From an uncultured Rubrobacteraceae bacterium (lineage in GTDB: Bacteria > Actinomycetota > Rubrobacteria > Rubrobacterales > Rubrobacteraceae), in the NCBI GenBank assembly GCA_902806055.1, contig CADCVD010000164.1, positions 1-64,000 on the forward strand: a DNA stretch of 64,000 bases. The letters run 5' to 3'. Both the position numbers and the translations under genes were made by a program. The notes below the pieces were generated by a model that saw nothing but the letters and a program-made list of their open reading frames with translations, had not been told where the DNA came from and did not search any database. Every line of letters starts with the position of its first letter. The first letter of the stretch is position 1. Below are positions 50,249 to 60,358 of the stretch, in pieces.

Positions 50249-51789
50249 TGACAGAGCAGGACAGGCCGGACCCCCGGCAGTCGGGCAACCGCTACGACGC
50301 GACCGACGCCGCCGAGCGGCGTGACGACCAGTCGGGGACCACGCGCGAGCAGGCAATGGCCGGAGCCATCGGCGCCGGGAACCCACAAGACATCGGTCAG
50401 AGCACGCTGGCGGCGACGACGGAATCGCTCCAGCACACGGTGGGCAAGGACCGGCCCGAGAGCGGGAGCTACACCTTCCCGGCCTTCGATAGCCATCACC
50501 CGCCGGAGAAGGACCTCATCGACGACTGCGTCCACTGTGGTTTCTGCTTGCCGACCTGCCCGACTTACGTCCTCTTCGGCGAGGAGATGGACTCCCCGCG
50601 CGGGCGCATCTACCTGATGAACAAGGGCCTCACCGAGGAGCCGATGAACGACACGATGGTCCGCCACTGGGACCTATGTCTCGGGTGTATGGCCTGCGTG
50701 ACCGCCTGTCCCTCGGGCGTGCAGTACGACAAGCTCATCGAGGCGACGAGGGCGCAGGTCGAGCGGCGCTACGAGCGCCGGGCCGACGACAAGGCTTTCC
50801 GCGAGATGATCTTCCAGCTCTTCCCCTACCGGAGCCGTCTGCGCCTCGCGGCCGGACCTCTACGTCTCTACCAGCGCTTCGGCATAGACAAGAAGCTAAG
50901 GAGGGCCGGCATCATGAGCCGTCTCCCCGCTCGGATGAGGGCGATGGAGGCGCTCATGCCGAAGCTCGGGAAGGAAGAGAAGATCCCCGAGCACACCTCG
51001 CCCACCGGCGAGAGGCGCAGGCGCGTAGGCTTCCTCACCGGCTGCGTCCAGCAGGTCTTCTTCTCCCAGGTCAACTCCGCCACCGTGCGCGTGCTCGCCG
51101 CCGAGGGCTGCGAAGTAGTCGCGCCGAAGAGCCAGGGGTGCTGTGGAGCGCTCTCGACCCACGCCGGGCGCGAGGAGGAGTCGCTGAACTTCGCGCGCAA
51201 GACGATAGACACTTTTGAGAGGGAGAACCTCGATCACGTGGTCGTCAACGCCGCCGGGTGCGGCTCAACGATGAAGGAGTATGCTTACCTCCTGCGTGAC
51301 GACCCCGAGTACGCCGCTAGGGCGAAGAAGTTCTCCGCAAAGGTCAAGGACGTCTCGGAGTTCCTGCAGGAGATAGGCACAGTCTCCGAGCGGCACCCGT
51401 TGCCGGTAGCTGCGGCTTACCACGACGCCTGCCACCTCGCGCATCAGCAGGGGATCCGCCAGCAGCCGAGGAAGACGCTCAAACAGATACCGGGAATGGA
51501 GGTCAAGGAGATCACCGAGGCCGAGGTATGCTGCGGGTCAGCCGGCATCTACAACATGGTCGAGCCTGAGCCCGCCGCGGAGTTGGGCGAGCGCAAGGCG
51601 AAGAACGTCCTCAAGACCGGCGCGCAGATGATCGTCACCTCCAACCCCGGTTGCATGCTCCAGATCCAGGCGAGCCTAAAGAAGATGGACCGCGAGATAC
51701 CGATGGCCCATCCGATGGAGGTCCTCGACGCCTCCATCCGGGGCGAGCCGGTCGAGACCCTGCTGGATGGTAGAGGCTTGCAGGGGTGA
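50248..51789 (+). CDS. glcF: Fe-S subunit GlcF-like with extended N-terminus
   Basis: DDCVHCGFCLPTCPTYVLFGEEMDSPRGRIYLM, LCLGCMACVTACPSGVQYDKLIE, SQGCCGALSTHAGR, CCGSAGIYNMVEPE. About 90 aa precede the first Fe-S cluster motif. Confidence 0.92.
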   Translation: MTEQDRPDPRQSGNRYDATDAAERRDDQSGTTREQAMAGAIGAGNPQDIGQSTLAATTESLQHTVGKDRPESGSYTFPAFDSHHPPEKDLIDDCVHCGFCLPTCPTYVLFGEEMDSPRGRIYLMNKGLTEEPMNDTMVRHWDLCLGCMACVTACPSGVQYDKLIEATRAQVERRYERRADDKAFREMIFQLFPYRSRLRLAAGPLRLYQRFGIDKKLRRAGIMSRLPARMRAMEALMPKLGKEEKIPEHTSPTGERRRRVGFLTGCVQQVFFSQVNSATVRVLAAEGCEVVAPKSQGCCGALSTHAGREEESLNFARKTIDTFERENLDHVVVNAAGCGSTMKEYAYLLRDDPEYAARAKKFSAKVKDVSEFLQEIGTVSERHPLPVAAAYHDACHLAHQQGIRQQPRKTLKQIPGMEVKEITEAEVCCGSAGIYNMVEPEPAAELGERKAKNVLKTGAQMIVTSNPGCMLQIQASLKKMDREIPMAHPMEVLDASIRGEPVETLLDGRGLQG

Positions 51790-52679
51790 GGGTCTCCCGC
51801 TCCGTGCTGGCCGTCCCCGGCTCGAAGTGGAAGATGATAGAGAGGGGTCCGCTCTCCGGGGCGGACCTCTTCTTCCTCGACCTCGAAGACGCCGTCGCCC
51901 CGAACGAGAAGGCCGCCGCCCGGGAGAACGTCGTCCGGGCGATAAACGAGCTCGACTGGGACGGGCCGACCTTCTACCGCATGAACTCGCTCGACACGCC
52001 GTACTGGTACAGGGACGTCCTCGAGGTCGTGGAGGAGGCGGGGGAGAGGCTCGACCTGATCCTGGTCCCCAAAGTGGAACGCCCCGAAGACCTCGTAACG
52101 TTAGACACTCTCCTCAAGAGCGTAGAGGCGAGCGCCGATCTAGAGCCCGGAGAGATAAAGCTCGAAGCCCAGATAGAGACGGCCAGGGGTCTGACCAACA
52201 TCGACGCTATAGCCCGTGCCACCGACCGCCTCGAAGCCCTCGTCTTCGGTCCCGGAGACTACGCCGCGAGCGTCAGGATGCCGCATACGAGCATCGGCAC
52301 GATGGACGAGTGGGACGAGGTCTATCCCGGCCACCGTTTCCACTACGCGATGCACCGTATCGTCGTCGCCGCCCGCGCCGCAGACCTGCGGGCCATAGAC
52401 GGCCCCGTCGCCGACTACCGGGACGAGGAGGGATTGCGCAAGAGTTGTCTCGCCGCCCGTTCTGTGGGCTTCGACGGCAAGTGGTGTATCCACCCGGGGC
52501 AAGTGGAGATCGTAAACGAGGTGTTCTCGCCGACCGAACGAGAGCTGGAATGGGCTAAGAAGGTAGTCTCCGCCTACGAGGAGGCAAACGCTGCCGGGAG
52601 CGGTTCCATAAGCGTGGACGGGCAGATGGTTGACGCCGCCTCCATAAAGATGGCGCAGAACACCCTTGACCTCGCCTAA
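51786..52679 (+). CDS. HpcH/HpaI aldolase / citrate lyase beta-like (CitE-like) lyase
   Basis: VSRSVLAVPGSKWKMIERGPLSGADLFFLDLEDAVAPNEKAAAREN, IETARGLTNIDAIARATDRLEALVFGPGDYAAS, GKWCIHPGQVEIVNEVFSPT. GTGA overlap with glcF. Confidence 0.92.
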   Translation: MRVSRSVLAVPGSKWKMIERGPLSGADLFFLDLEDAVAPNEKAAARENVVRAINELDWDGPTFYRMNSLDTPYWYRDVLEVVEEAGERLDLILVPKVERPEDLVTLDTLLKSVEASADLEPGEIKLEAQIETARGLTNIDAIARATDRLEALVFGPGDYAASVRMPHTSIGTMDEWDEVYPGHRFHYAMHRIVVAARAADLRAIDGPVADYRDEEGLRKSCLAARSVGFDGKWCIHPGQVEIVNEVFSPTERELEWAKKVVSAYEEANAAGSGSISVDGQMVDAASIKMAQNTLDLA

Positions 52680-52917
52680 GGGGCAGATGCGAATCAGAAG
52701 AGCAAGCCAAGCGAGCCGGTAAGTCACAGAAAGCCCTAAGGCGTGCAGAGCCCGCGCCTAGGGTTAGAGGTTGGGGTAAGCGAGGGGTTCTAGAGGCGGT
52801 TATCCGTGGCACCAGTAGCGTGCCGGCGCGAGTAGAACCGGGCTTAGCGAGCCGGAAGCGTCTGGCGATCGGAGAAGCTATACCCACTTATTTGTAAGAA
52901 CTTACGACGGGAGGCGC

Positions 52918-53861
52918 GTGCACAGAACGATCGAGATCACATCACCTCAGGATTACACGGACTCGTTGCTCCGCGAGCTGGAGAAACTGGAACAAGTGAT
53001 CAACCTGTCCGTCGTGCGTGGGGCGTCGGTCAAACCGCCGGGCGACGTGGCGACGGTGCACGCGCTCAACCGCGGAGCGGATCAGGTGATGAGGCTCGCC
53101 GACGCGGCACGCAAGCGGGGGCAAGTCTCGGTCTCGACCTCCGAGCTGTCGAGCATAGTAGACCCCGAGCACGAGCGGAAGGTCGCCAACGATGTCGACG
53201 AGGCGCTCTGGGAGGAGGCGGAGACCGGTCTGCGCCACCAGAGCCAGATAACGGTGAACTATCTGGTCTTGATGGCCCTCGGCGGCGCGGTCGCCGCTAC
53301 CGGCCTGATAGTGGAGTCGGCGTCTCAGGCTATCTCGGTAATCGCGGCCGCGATCATCGCGCCTGGGTTTGATCCGCTCGCCAAGATCCCCAAGATCCCC
53401 AAGATCCCTATAGGCTTGGCGCTGAGACGATGGGACGTGGCGAGGAGCGGAGTGACGTCGGCGGCGCTCGGCTACCTGACTTTGGTAATCTCCGCGGCGC
53501 TGGCCTTTCTGGTGATGCGCTGGGCGGGCGTGGTAACGACTGGGAAGTTCGTCGGTAACTCTCAGGTGCAGGAACTGGCCGAGCCTACCCTGCGCGACAT
53601 ACTCTTGTCAGCCTGCGGCGCCCTGGCCGGGGTGGTGATGATGCTCTCGTACCGACGCTACCTGATCCCCGGGCGTTGGTAGCGCTGATGATAATAGAGG
53701 CCGTCGCGATGATAGGCATGGCGCTTGCGGCCGGGGAAGCGGCGTTGGCGTACGAAGGGGTAGAGCGACTCGGTCTCGACGTCCTGCTGATCGTCGTGGG
53801 AGGCGTGCTCGTCGTGATGTTCAAGCAAATCGCCTTTCACCGTCGAGCACCGATGGTGTAG
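52918..53861 (+). pseudogene. DUF389-family membrane protein split by a 1-nt frameshift
   Basis: Frame 1 ends SYRRYLIPGRW*; frame 0 continues LVALMIIEAVAMIGMALAAGEAALAYEGVERLGLDVLLIVVGGVLVVMFKQIAFHRRAPMV. Junction ~53674. Confidence 0.82.
53382..53408 (+). repeat. 9-bp unit x3 tandem repeat inside the DUF389 gene
   Basis: (caagatccc)x3, encoding AKIPKIPKIP. Confidence 0.95.
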
Positions 53862-54061
53862 TAGGCTGGCCCGAAACCGCGGCGACTACGCCGACGAAGG
53901 CTTCTTGGTGGGTTTACCTACAACTACTGCCAGAAGCGGCACCAAAGGTTCGAGCAATTTTGGCAGCGTAAGCTCTCTGGCCGACGGTGTTCGGAGTTCT
54001 CCGGTTTCGGGTAGAAACAGATCGAAGCAGTCGTTGGGAGAAGCTTTCGGAAGGAGAAACT

Positions 54062-54460
54062 ATGGCGAACCCCGATCCCAAAACTATCGTCAAAGAGGCA
54101 GGAACCGTCGCGGTCGTCGGGCTCTCCAACGACCCGGAGAAGGCCAGCAACGAGGTCGGCGCTTACCTCATGGAGCAGGGATACCGCATTATTCCTGTGA
54201 ACCCGAAAGAGGATGAAGTACTCGGGGAGCGCGCCTACGATACCGTAGCTGACATCCCCGAACAAGTCGATGTAGTGGACGTCTTCCTACCGTCTGAGAA
54301 GACCCCCGAGATCGCCGAAGATGCCGTCCGGGCCGGAGCCAAAACCCTGTGGCTCCAGGAAAGCATCGAGAGCTCGGAGGCGCGCCGGATCGCCGAAGAA
54401 GGGGGGCTCAACTATGTGGAGAACAGGTGCATGCGTAAGACTCATGAGGGAATGCAGTAA
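54062..54460 (+). CDS. CoA-binding domain protein (YccU-like)
   Basis: VAVVGLSNDPEKASNEVGAYLMEQGYRIIPVNPKEDEVLGERAYDTVADIPEQVDVVDVFLPSEKTPEIAEDAVRAGAKTLWLQ. ATG at 54062. Confidence 0.9.
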   Translation: MANPDPKTIVKEAGTVAVVGLSNDPEKASNEVGAYLMEQGYRIIPVNPKEDEVLGERAYDTVADIPEQVDVVDVFLPSEKTPEIAEDAVRAGAKTLWLQESIESSEARRIAEEGGLNYVENRCMRKTHEGMQ

Positions 54461-54872
54461 GAGGGCGCCTGGTAGAATCGCATGATGAGATTGTTTAACA
54501 AGGTCTAGTCTCTGACGTGCGGGCGGAGAGACGCCCCGCACGGCGTCAAGGACCTGAAGTACTACTAGGACGACAATACGACTACCCTACGATAGCTAGA
54601 GATATAGAGAGCGTTGTCGCCACGACGCGAAGAGTCCACGCGCTCCTGTATCTTCTGCCGAGCGTCCATGCGTCTCTTATTGCAATATCTCCTACGTAAC
54701 CCAATCGCCAAGTAAGCGTAGCTTCGTAGCACGAGCGAATTTGTACAAGAGAGGTGGAGTCTCACGCTACCTTTGATGTCTCTCTGCTAGGGATCCATCG
54801 TCGACAATCGGCTCGTCTAGCATAGAATAGGCCCGCAATAGCATGAGACGTACGATTTCTTTGGATGGTGAT

Positions 54873-56198
54873 ATGGCTGACGTCACGGTTATAGGAGGCG
54901 GGCTCGCGGGGAGCGAGGCGGCCTGGCAGGCGGCGGAGGCGGGCTGCTTTGTCGAGTTGTGGGAGATGCGGCCGGTAAAGGAGACCCCGGCCCACCGCAC
55001 AGACTCTTTCGCCGAGTTGGTCTGCTCGAACTCGCTCGGAAACACGGCGCTGGAGACGGCTTCGGGACTTCTCAAGGAGGAGTTGAGGCGTCTGGGGTCC
55101 GTGATCCTGCGCTGCGCGGAGGCCAACAGGGTGCCGGCCGGCGGAGCCCTGGGGGTCGCCCGCGAGGACTTCCCCCGGGCTGTCACCGAGACCGTGTACG
55201 CGCACCCGAACATAGAGGTGATCCGAGGGGAGGCAACGGAGCTGCCTGAAGGACCGACCGTTATTGCCACTGGTCCTCTGACCTCCGACTCCCTGGTCGA
55301 GAAGATAGAGAGGCTCTCCGGCGAGACGCTCTACTTCTACGACGCGGCCTCCCCGATACTCCACCGCGAGTCGCTTGACGAGGAGATCATTTACCTCGCC
55401 TCCCGCTACGGTAAGGGCGAGGCGGCCTACCTTAACTGCCCAATGAACAGGGAGCAGTACTACTCCTTTGTCGAGGCTCTAGCGACCGCGGAGCTCTCTC
55501 CTATAAAGAACTTCGAGGAGGATATGTACTTCGAGGGCTGTCTCCCCGTGGAGACCATAGTCCGCCGTGGCGCCGAGACCCTGCGATTCGGCCCGATGAA
55601 GCCGGTCGGGCTGCCGGATCCGAGGACCGGCGAGGAGCCCTACGCCGTCGTACAGCTGAGGCAGGACGACGCCGAGGGCCTGCTCTTCAACATGGTCGGG
55701 TTCCAGACGCGCCTGAAGTGGGGCGAGCAGAGGCGCGTCTTCAAGACCATCCCCGGCCTCGAGAACGCGGACTTCGCCCGTATGGGCGTTATGCACCGCA
55801 ACACCTACCTCCCCGCTAACCGCATGCTCGAAGCCACGATGAGGATAAGGACCGGTGAGGAGCCTCTGTTCTTCGCCGGTCAGCTAACCGGCGTGGAGGG
55901 CTACACCGAGAGCACCGCGATGGGTCATATCGCCGGGACCAACGCGGCGAGGCTCGCGAAAGGCGAGGAGCCCATTACGATGCCGCGCGGCACCATGATG
56001 GGCGCCCTGGCCCACTACATCACCACTAAGGAGGGCACCCTCCAGCCTATTAACTCCAACTGGGGTCTGGTCCCCGCAGTCCCCAAGAAGGAGAACGGGC
56101 GCAGGATCCCCAAGCCGGAGCGGAGGCAGCGGCAGGCACAGACGGCTCTCGGCACGCTCGACGGGTTTCTCGGTGCGAGCGTCGGGGTCGCCGGTTAA
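54873..56198 (+). CDS. trmFO: Methylenetetrahydrofolate-tRNA-(uracil-5-)-methyltransferase
   Basis: [87 protein letters not shown]. Confidence 0.95.
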   Translation: MADVTVIGGGLAGSEAAWQAAEAGCFVELWEMRPVKETPAHRTDSFAELVCSNSLGNTALETASGLLKEELRRLGSVILRCAEANRVPAGGALGVAREDFPRAVTETVYAHPNIEVIRGEATELPEGPTVIATGPLTSDSLVEKIERLSGETLYFYDAASPILHRESLDEEIIYLASRYGKGEAAYLNCPMNREQYYSFVEALATAELSPIKNFEEDMYFEGCLPVETIVRRGAETLRFGPMKPVGLPDPRTGEEPYAVVQLRQDDAEGLLFNMVGFQTRLKWGEQRRVFKTIPGLENADFARMGVMHRNTYLPANRMLEATMRIRTGEEPLFFAGQLTGVEGYTESTAMGHIAGTNAARLAKGEEPITMPRGTMMGALAHYITTKEGTLQPINSNWGLVPAVPKKENGRRIPKPERRQRQAQTALGTLDGFLGASVGVAG

Positions 56199-57375
56199 GC
56201 TCCCCGTTTTACGGCCCGTTGCAGGGCGTCTGTCTGGCCGGGTTACCGCGGTGTTGCGCAGCATCGCGCCGGGCACGCGAGCAGTGCTCGCGGCCGCTCA
56301 AACGTTCCTCGTCGACAGGACGGTACCACCGCGGCGCTCTGCATATATACAGAACGTCTCCACCGATTCGGCAACGATTGCCTGGGTGAGCGAAGAGCCG
56401 GAAAGGGGCATCGTGGAGTACGGGGAGGGACCGGACCTCGGGCGGATGGTGACAGAGGATCTGGTAAGCAGGCGCCACGCGGTGACGCTGTGCGGCCTCG
56501 ACCCTGGTTCGGATTACCATTACAAGGTGAACGGAGGGGCGACGGGTAGCTTTCTCACCGCCCCCGAGAGCGGTGTCGCCTTCACGTTCGCCGTGATCGG
56601 AGACACCGGAAACGGGGGTAAGCACCAGATGGCGGTGGCCGGGTTGCTAGAATGCGTGAAGCCCGATTTGATCCTACACACCGGCGACGTGGTCTACCCG
56701 AGCGGCGAGGACAAACACTACGACAAGCGTTTCTTCGCCCCTTATCGCGGTGTTATAGGATCGGTGCCTCTCTTCCCGGTCCTCGGCAATCACGACGTGC
56801 AAGAGGACGACGGCGCCGCTTTCTTGAAGAATTTCCACCCGCCGCGCAACAACCCGCTGGGCACCGCCCGCTACTACTCCTTCGACTGGAGCGACGCTCA
56901 CTTCGTAGCACTGGATAGCGAGCTGTATCATGAGGATGCCGGAGGCGACGCCGAGCAGCAGAGGCTCTGGCTGGAGGAGGACCTCTCAGCTACGCGCAAG
57001 CCCTGGCGGTTCGCCTTTTTGCACAGGCCCCTCTACAGTTCTTCCAGGCACGGTGGTGACCAGAAGATACGGGCCGACCTCGCGCCTATATTCTCCCGCC
57101 ACGGCGTACACCTAGTCTTCAGCGGCCACGATCATGTCTACGAGCGTACCCTGCCTATGGATGGAGTGACCTATCTCGTCACCGGAGGGGGCGGCAAGCG
57201 CCTCTACAAGGCTCGCAATAAGGGGTGGACGGCCGCCTCTGCCTCCGCCCATCACGCCACCTTCGTCCGCGTAACGAGAGAGTCCCTTAAACTGGAAGCG
57301 GTGAAGCCCGATGGCACGATACTCGACTGCCTCGATATGCGGGTCGACACGAGAGGTGAGCCGAGCCGAGCCTGA
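56173..57375 (+). CDS. Metallophosphoesterase with N-terminal purple-acid-phosphatase-like domain
   Basis: [55 protein letters not shown]. Exact start uncertain. Confidence 0.87.
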   Translation: MRASGSPVKLPVLRPVAGRLSGRVTAVLRSIAPGTRAVLAAAQTFLVDRTVPPRRSAYIQNVSTDSATIAWVSEEPERGIVEYGEGPDLGRMVTEDLVSRRHAVTLCGLDPGSDYHYKVNGGATGSFLTAPESGVAFTFAVIGDTGNGGKHQMAVAGLLECVKPDLILHTGDVVYPSGEDKHYDKRFFAPYRGVIGSVPLFPVLGNHDVQEDDGAAFLKNFHPPRNNPLGTARYYSFDWSDAHFVALDSELYHEDAGGDAEQQRLWLEEDLSATRKPWRFAFLHRPLYSSSRHGGDQKIRADLAPIFSRHGVHLVFSGHDHVYERTLPMDGVTYLVTGGGGKRLYKARNKGWTAASASAHHATFVRVTRESLKLEAVKPDGTILDCLDMRVDTRGEPSRA

Positions 57376-57425
57376 CAGTGACGACGTTACGACGCGCTGC
57401 GGTCGGGACGCTGGCCGCTTCTAGG

Positions 57426-58382
57426 CTACAGTTTCGCTGGAGCTTCCGCCTGTAAAGCGGCTTCGAGGATAGTCTCGACGAGCTCCTCGAATCTCATCCC
57501 GGCGGCTTCGGCTGCGAGCGGCAACGTGGAGGTCTCAGTGAAGCCGGGGACAGTGTTCGCATCGAGCACCCATGGGACATCACCGTCGAGGATCATATCT
57601 ACCCGTCCGAAGCCGGAGCAGCCTAAAGTGCGGAAGGCGGCCAGAGCGGTCTCTTCGGCCCGGTCGGCGGCGCTGGCGGGGATCTCGGCGGGGATGGCGA
57701 AGTCGGTGGCGCCAGGGGTGTATTTCGCCTCGAAGTCGTAGGAGCCGTCGCGCGGACGCACCTCGACGAGGTTGAGTACGTGCGGTCCCTCGGTGGCAGG
57801 TTCGAGGATGGGGGCTGTGATCTCCGCGCCGGTTACGTATTTCTCCAGCAGGATCTTGCCGTCATAGCCGAACGCTTCGTAGACGGCCTCTAGCAGCCCC
57901 TCGGGGTCTTCGACTTTGGTGAGCCCGAAACCTGAGCCCTGGCGAGCGGGCTTGACGATGAGAGGGTAGCCTAGAGAATCGGCGGCAGGTCTGAGGGCCG
58001 CCGCCGCGCCCATCTCGTGCATCGCCCGACGTAGAAAGGTGCGGAAGGGCGGCGTGGGGACGTCGGCGGCGAGCATCGCGCGCTTTGCGTAGTCCTTATC
58101 CATCGAGCGGATGGAGGAGAGCGGGCCGCTACCGGTGTATGGTATCCCCAGCGTTTCGAGGAGCGCCTGCACGGTCCCGTCCTCGCCGCCGAGGCCGTGC
58201 AGGCAGACGAAGGCGGCCTCAGGGTCGAGCTCCATGAGCCTCTCGGTCGTGCTCTCCTCGACGTCTAGCGGGTGTACCTCGTGGCCGAGGCGTTCGAGCG
58301 CGTGTGTTACCCTGCGGCCCGTGACGAGCGAGACGTCTCGCTCCATGGAGTGGCCGCCTCGCAGGACTACCAGGCGCGCCAC
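57426..58382 (-). CDS. ddl: D-alanine-D-alanine ligase
   Basis: LRGGHSMERDVSLVTGRRV, LHGLGGEDGTVQALLETLGIPYTGSG, VKPARQGSGFGLTKV, VLDANTVPGFTETSTLPLAAEAAGM. Confidence 0.93.
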   Translation of the reverse strand: MARLVVLRGGHSMERDVSLVTGRRVTHALERLGHEVHPLDVEESTTERLMELDPEAAFVCLHGLGGEDGTVQALLETLGIPYTGSGPLSSIRSMDKDYAKRAMLAADVPTPPFRTFLRRAMHEMGAAAALRPAADSLGYPLIVKPARQGSGFGLTKVEDPEGLLEAVYEAFGYDGKILLEKYVTGAEITAPILEPATEGPHVLNLVEVRPRDGSYDFEAKYTPGATDFAIPAEIPASAADRAEETALAAFRTLGCSGFGRVDMILDGDVPWVLDANTVPGFTETSTLPLAAEAAGMRFEELVETILEAALQAEAPAKL

Positions 58383-58385
58383 GGG

Positions 58386-59699
58386 CTATCGCTCCGAATT
58401 GCCGACGGCCGAGCGCGAGGCGCCGTGCTGGGCGCCAAGTTGCGAGCCGCGTTCGAGGTCGCTCCTAAGCTCCATCCGCTCACGCACGACCTCGGCGAGG
58501 AGCTCGATGCCGCGTCTTATCTTTGCCGGCTCCACGAAGGAGAAGTTCAGGCGCATGCAGTTCTTGCCCGCTCCGCCCGAGTAGAAGCCCTCACCCGGTA
58601 CGTAGGCGATGTTGCGCGAGATCGCCAGCGGCAGCATCGAGGTCGCATCCACGTACGAAGGCAGCGTCGCCCATACGAAGAGGCCTCCCTCCGGATGGGT
58701 CCAGTGGACCTCCTTCGGCATGAACTCCGCCAGAGCGTCGAGCATCGCGTCGCGCCGCTCCTTGTAGAGGGCGGTCAGGTGCCTGACGTAAGCCCGCCAG
58801 TTGGCGTGGCGGAAGTAGGAGTGGATGAGCATCTGTGTCAGGTTCGACGAGCAGAGGTCCGCCCCCTGCTTGCCTATGTTGATCTTATGCAGGATTCCCG
58901 GCTGAGCGTGGACCCATCCGAGCCTAACCCCCGGCGCGAAGATCTTGGAGAACGTACCCAGGTAGACTACCCTGTCCGTACCCCCGGTCGACTCCTGCTC
59001 CAGCGCGGCTATGCTCGGTAGCGCCTGACCGTCAAAGCGCAGCATCCCGTAAGGGTTGTCTTCGAGGATGATCAGGTCATACTCCTCCGCTATCTTCAGC
59101 AGCTCACGCCGCCGATCGGCGGCCAGCGTCACTCCGGTCGGGTTCTGAAAGTTGGGGACGGTATAGATGAACTTGACCCGGATGCCTTGCTTGCGGGCTT
59201 TCTTGAGCGCCTCGCGGGCTGGGACGGGCATCATGCCCGCGCGGTCCATCGGGACGTGGATGATCCTGGGCCGGTAAGCGGCGAAGGCGTTCAACGCGCC
59301 TGCGTAAGTCGGTCCCTCGCAGAGCACGGCATCTCCTTCGTCGAGAAAGACCTTCGCGACGAGGTCGAGGCCCTGCTGAGCCCCAGTGGTGATAAAGACG
59401 TCCTCCTGGTTGGCGCGCGTTCCTTCAGCGGCCATAACGTCTACGATAATATCTTTGATGCCTTCGAGCCCGGCGGTTGGACCGTACTGCAGGGCTTGGG
59501 CGCTCTCGGTAGCTACCTGGTCGGAGATCTCGCGGAACGCCTCCTCGCCGAAGGCCCTGGTGTCCGGGAAGCCGCCAGCGAGCGAGATGATGCCGGGCCG
59601 CGAGAGGGTAGCCATCAGGTCGCGGGTCGCCGCGCTCTTCATCCCCTTGACGCGGTTGGCGTACAAGAAATCGAAGCGATCAAGGTCTACGAGCGGCAA
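58386..59699 (-). CDS. PLP-dependent aminotransferase (class I/II, 2-aminoadipate-transaminase-like)
   Basis: ISLAGGFPDTRAFGEEAFREI, LQYGPTAGLEGIKDII, VPNFQNPTGVTL, LGTFSKIFAPGVRLGWVHA. Confidence 0.92.
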   Translation of the reverse strand: MPLVDLDRFDFLYANRVKGMKSAATRDLMATLSRPGIISLAGGFPDTRAFGEEAFREISDQVATESAQALQYGPTAGLEGIKDIIVDVMAAEGTRANQEDVFITTGAQQGLDLVAKVFLDEGDAVLCEGPTYAGALNAFAAYRPRIIHVPMDRAGMMPVPAREALKKARKQGIRVKFIYTVPNFQNPTGVTLAADRRRELLKIAEEYDLIILEDNPYGMLRFDGQALPSIAALEQESTGGTDRVVYLGTFSKIFAPGVRLGWVHAQPGILHKINIGKQGADLCSSNLTQMLIHSYFRHANWRAYVRHLTALYKERRDAMLDALAEFMPKEVHWTHPEGGLFVWATLPSYVDATSMLPLAISRNIAYVPGEGFYSGGAGKNCMRLNFSFVEPAKIRRGIELLAEVVRERMELRSDLERGSQLGAQHGASRSAVGNSER

Positions 59700-59702
59700 C
59701 TG

Positions 59703-60311
59703 TTATCCCTCTTTTCTGAGATCCGTGTCCATCGGCGCCACGGGTTCGACGTTATTCCAACCAAGCTTTTCGGAGAGTACCTGCCAGAGCTCGGGCGCGA
59801 GCTCGAACCGGCTCGAACTGCACCTTTTACCCCGTACCGAGAGCACTTTTACGCCCTCGCTCCCGGCGGTGAGAGCCTCGGCCTCCGCTGCCGCCCCGAT
59901 TATATACGCCCCTTCGATGAAGGTCTCTCCCTCCATGCTCTCTTTGAGCCGGGAGACGTGTTCCGGCGAGACCACCGGTACGAAGAGGTAACCGGTAGTC
60001 GCCGCGAACATCCCGGCGGGACGCAGCACGAGATCCAACTGCTCTCCCGTCTCCCCTTCCCCGCACAACACATCTTCCAACACGGTCGCGAAGGAGTTCT
60101 CGCCGCCATGGTCTTTTAGCTGCCGCTTCAGAGCCTCCAACTCCTGGAGCTCCGAGACGGAGGGCTCCATAGGGGCAGGCGTCTCCGCGAGAGCTTGCTT
60201 CCAGAGAGCGCGGGGAAAGACGAGCGCGAGATCGCCGGAGTTGGCGAGGATACGAACCTCGCCGTCGGACGCCTCGATCTTCTCAAGGCTCGTCAGCCTT
60301 ACCTCATGCAT
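59703..60311 (-). CDS. Hypothetical protein
   Basis: 202-aa ORF directly upstream of the aminotransferase on the same strand; no recognised family. Confidence 0.6.
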   Translation of the reverse strand: MHEVRLTSLEKIEASDGEVRILANSGDLALVFPRALWKQALAETPAPMEPSVSELQELEALKRQLKDHGGENSFATVLEDVLCGEGETGEQLDLVLRPAGMFAATTGYLFVPVVSPEHVSRLKESMEGETFIEGAYIIGAAAEAEALTAGSEGVKVLSVRGKRCSSSRFELAPELWQVLSEKLGWNNVEPVAPMDTDLRKEG

Positions 60312-60358
60312 ACGCCCGACTCTACCACAAAGGATGCGCGGGTTGTAGACTCCGTGGC

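Noticed and set aside
51767-52558. Plus-strand ORF in another frame over the CitE-like gene
   Set aside because: Highly Arg-rich, out of frame with a confidently identified gene.
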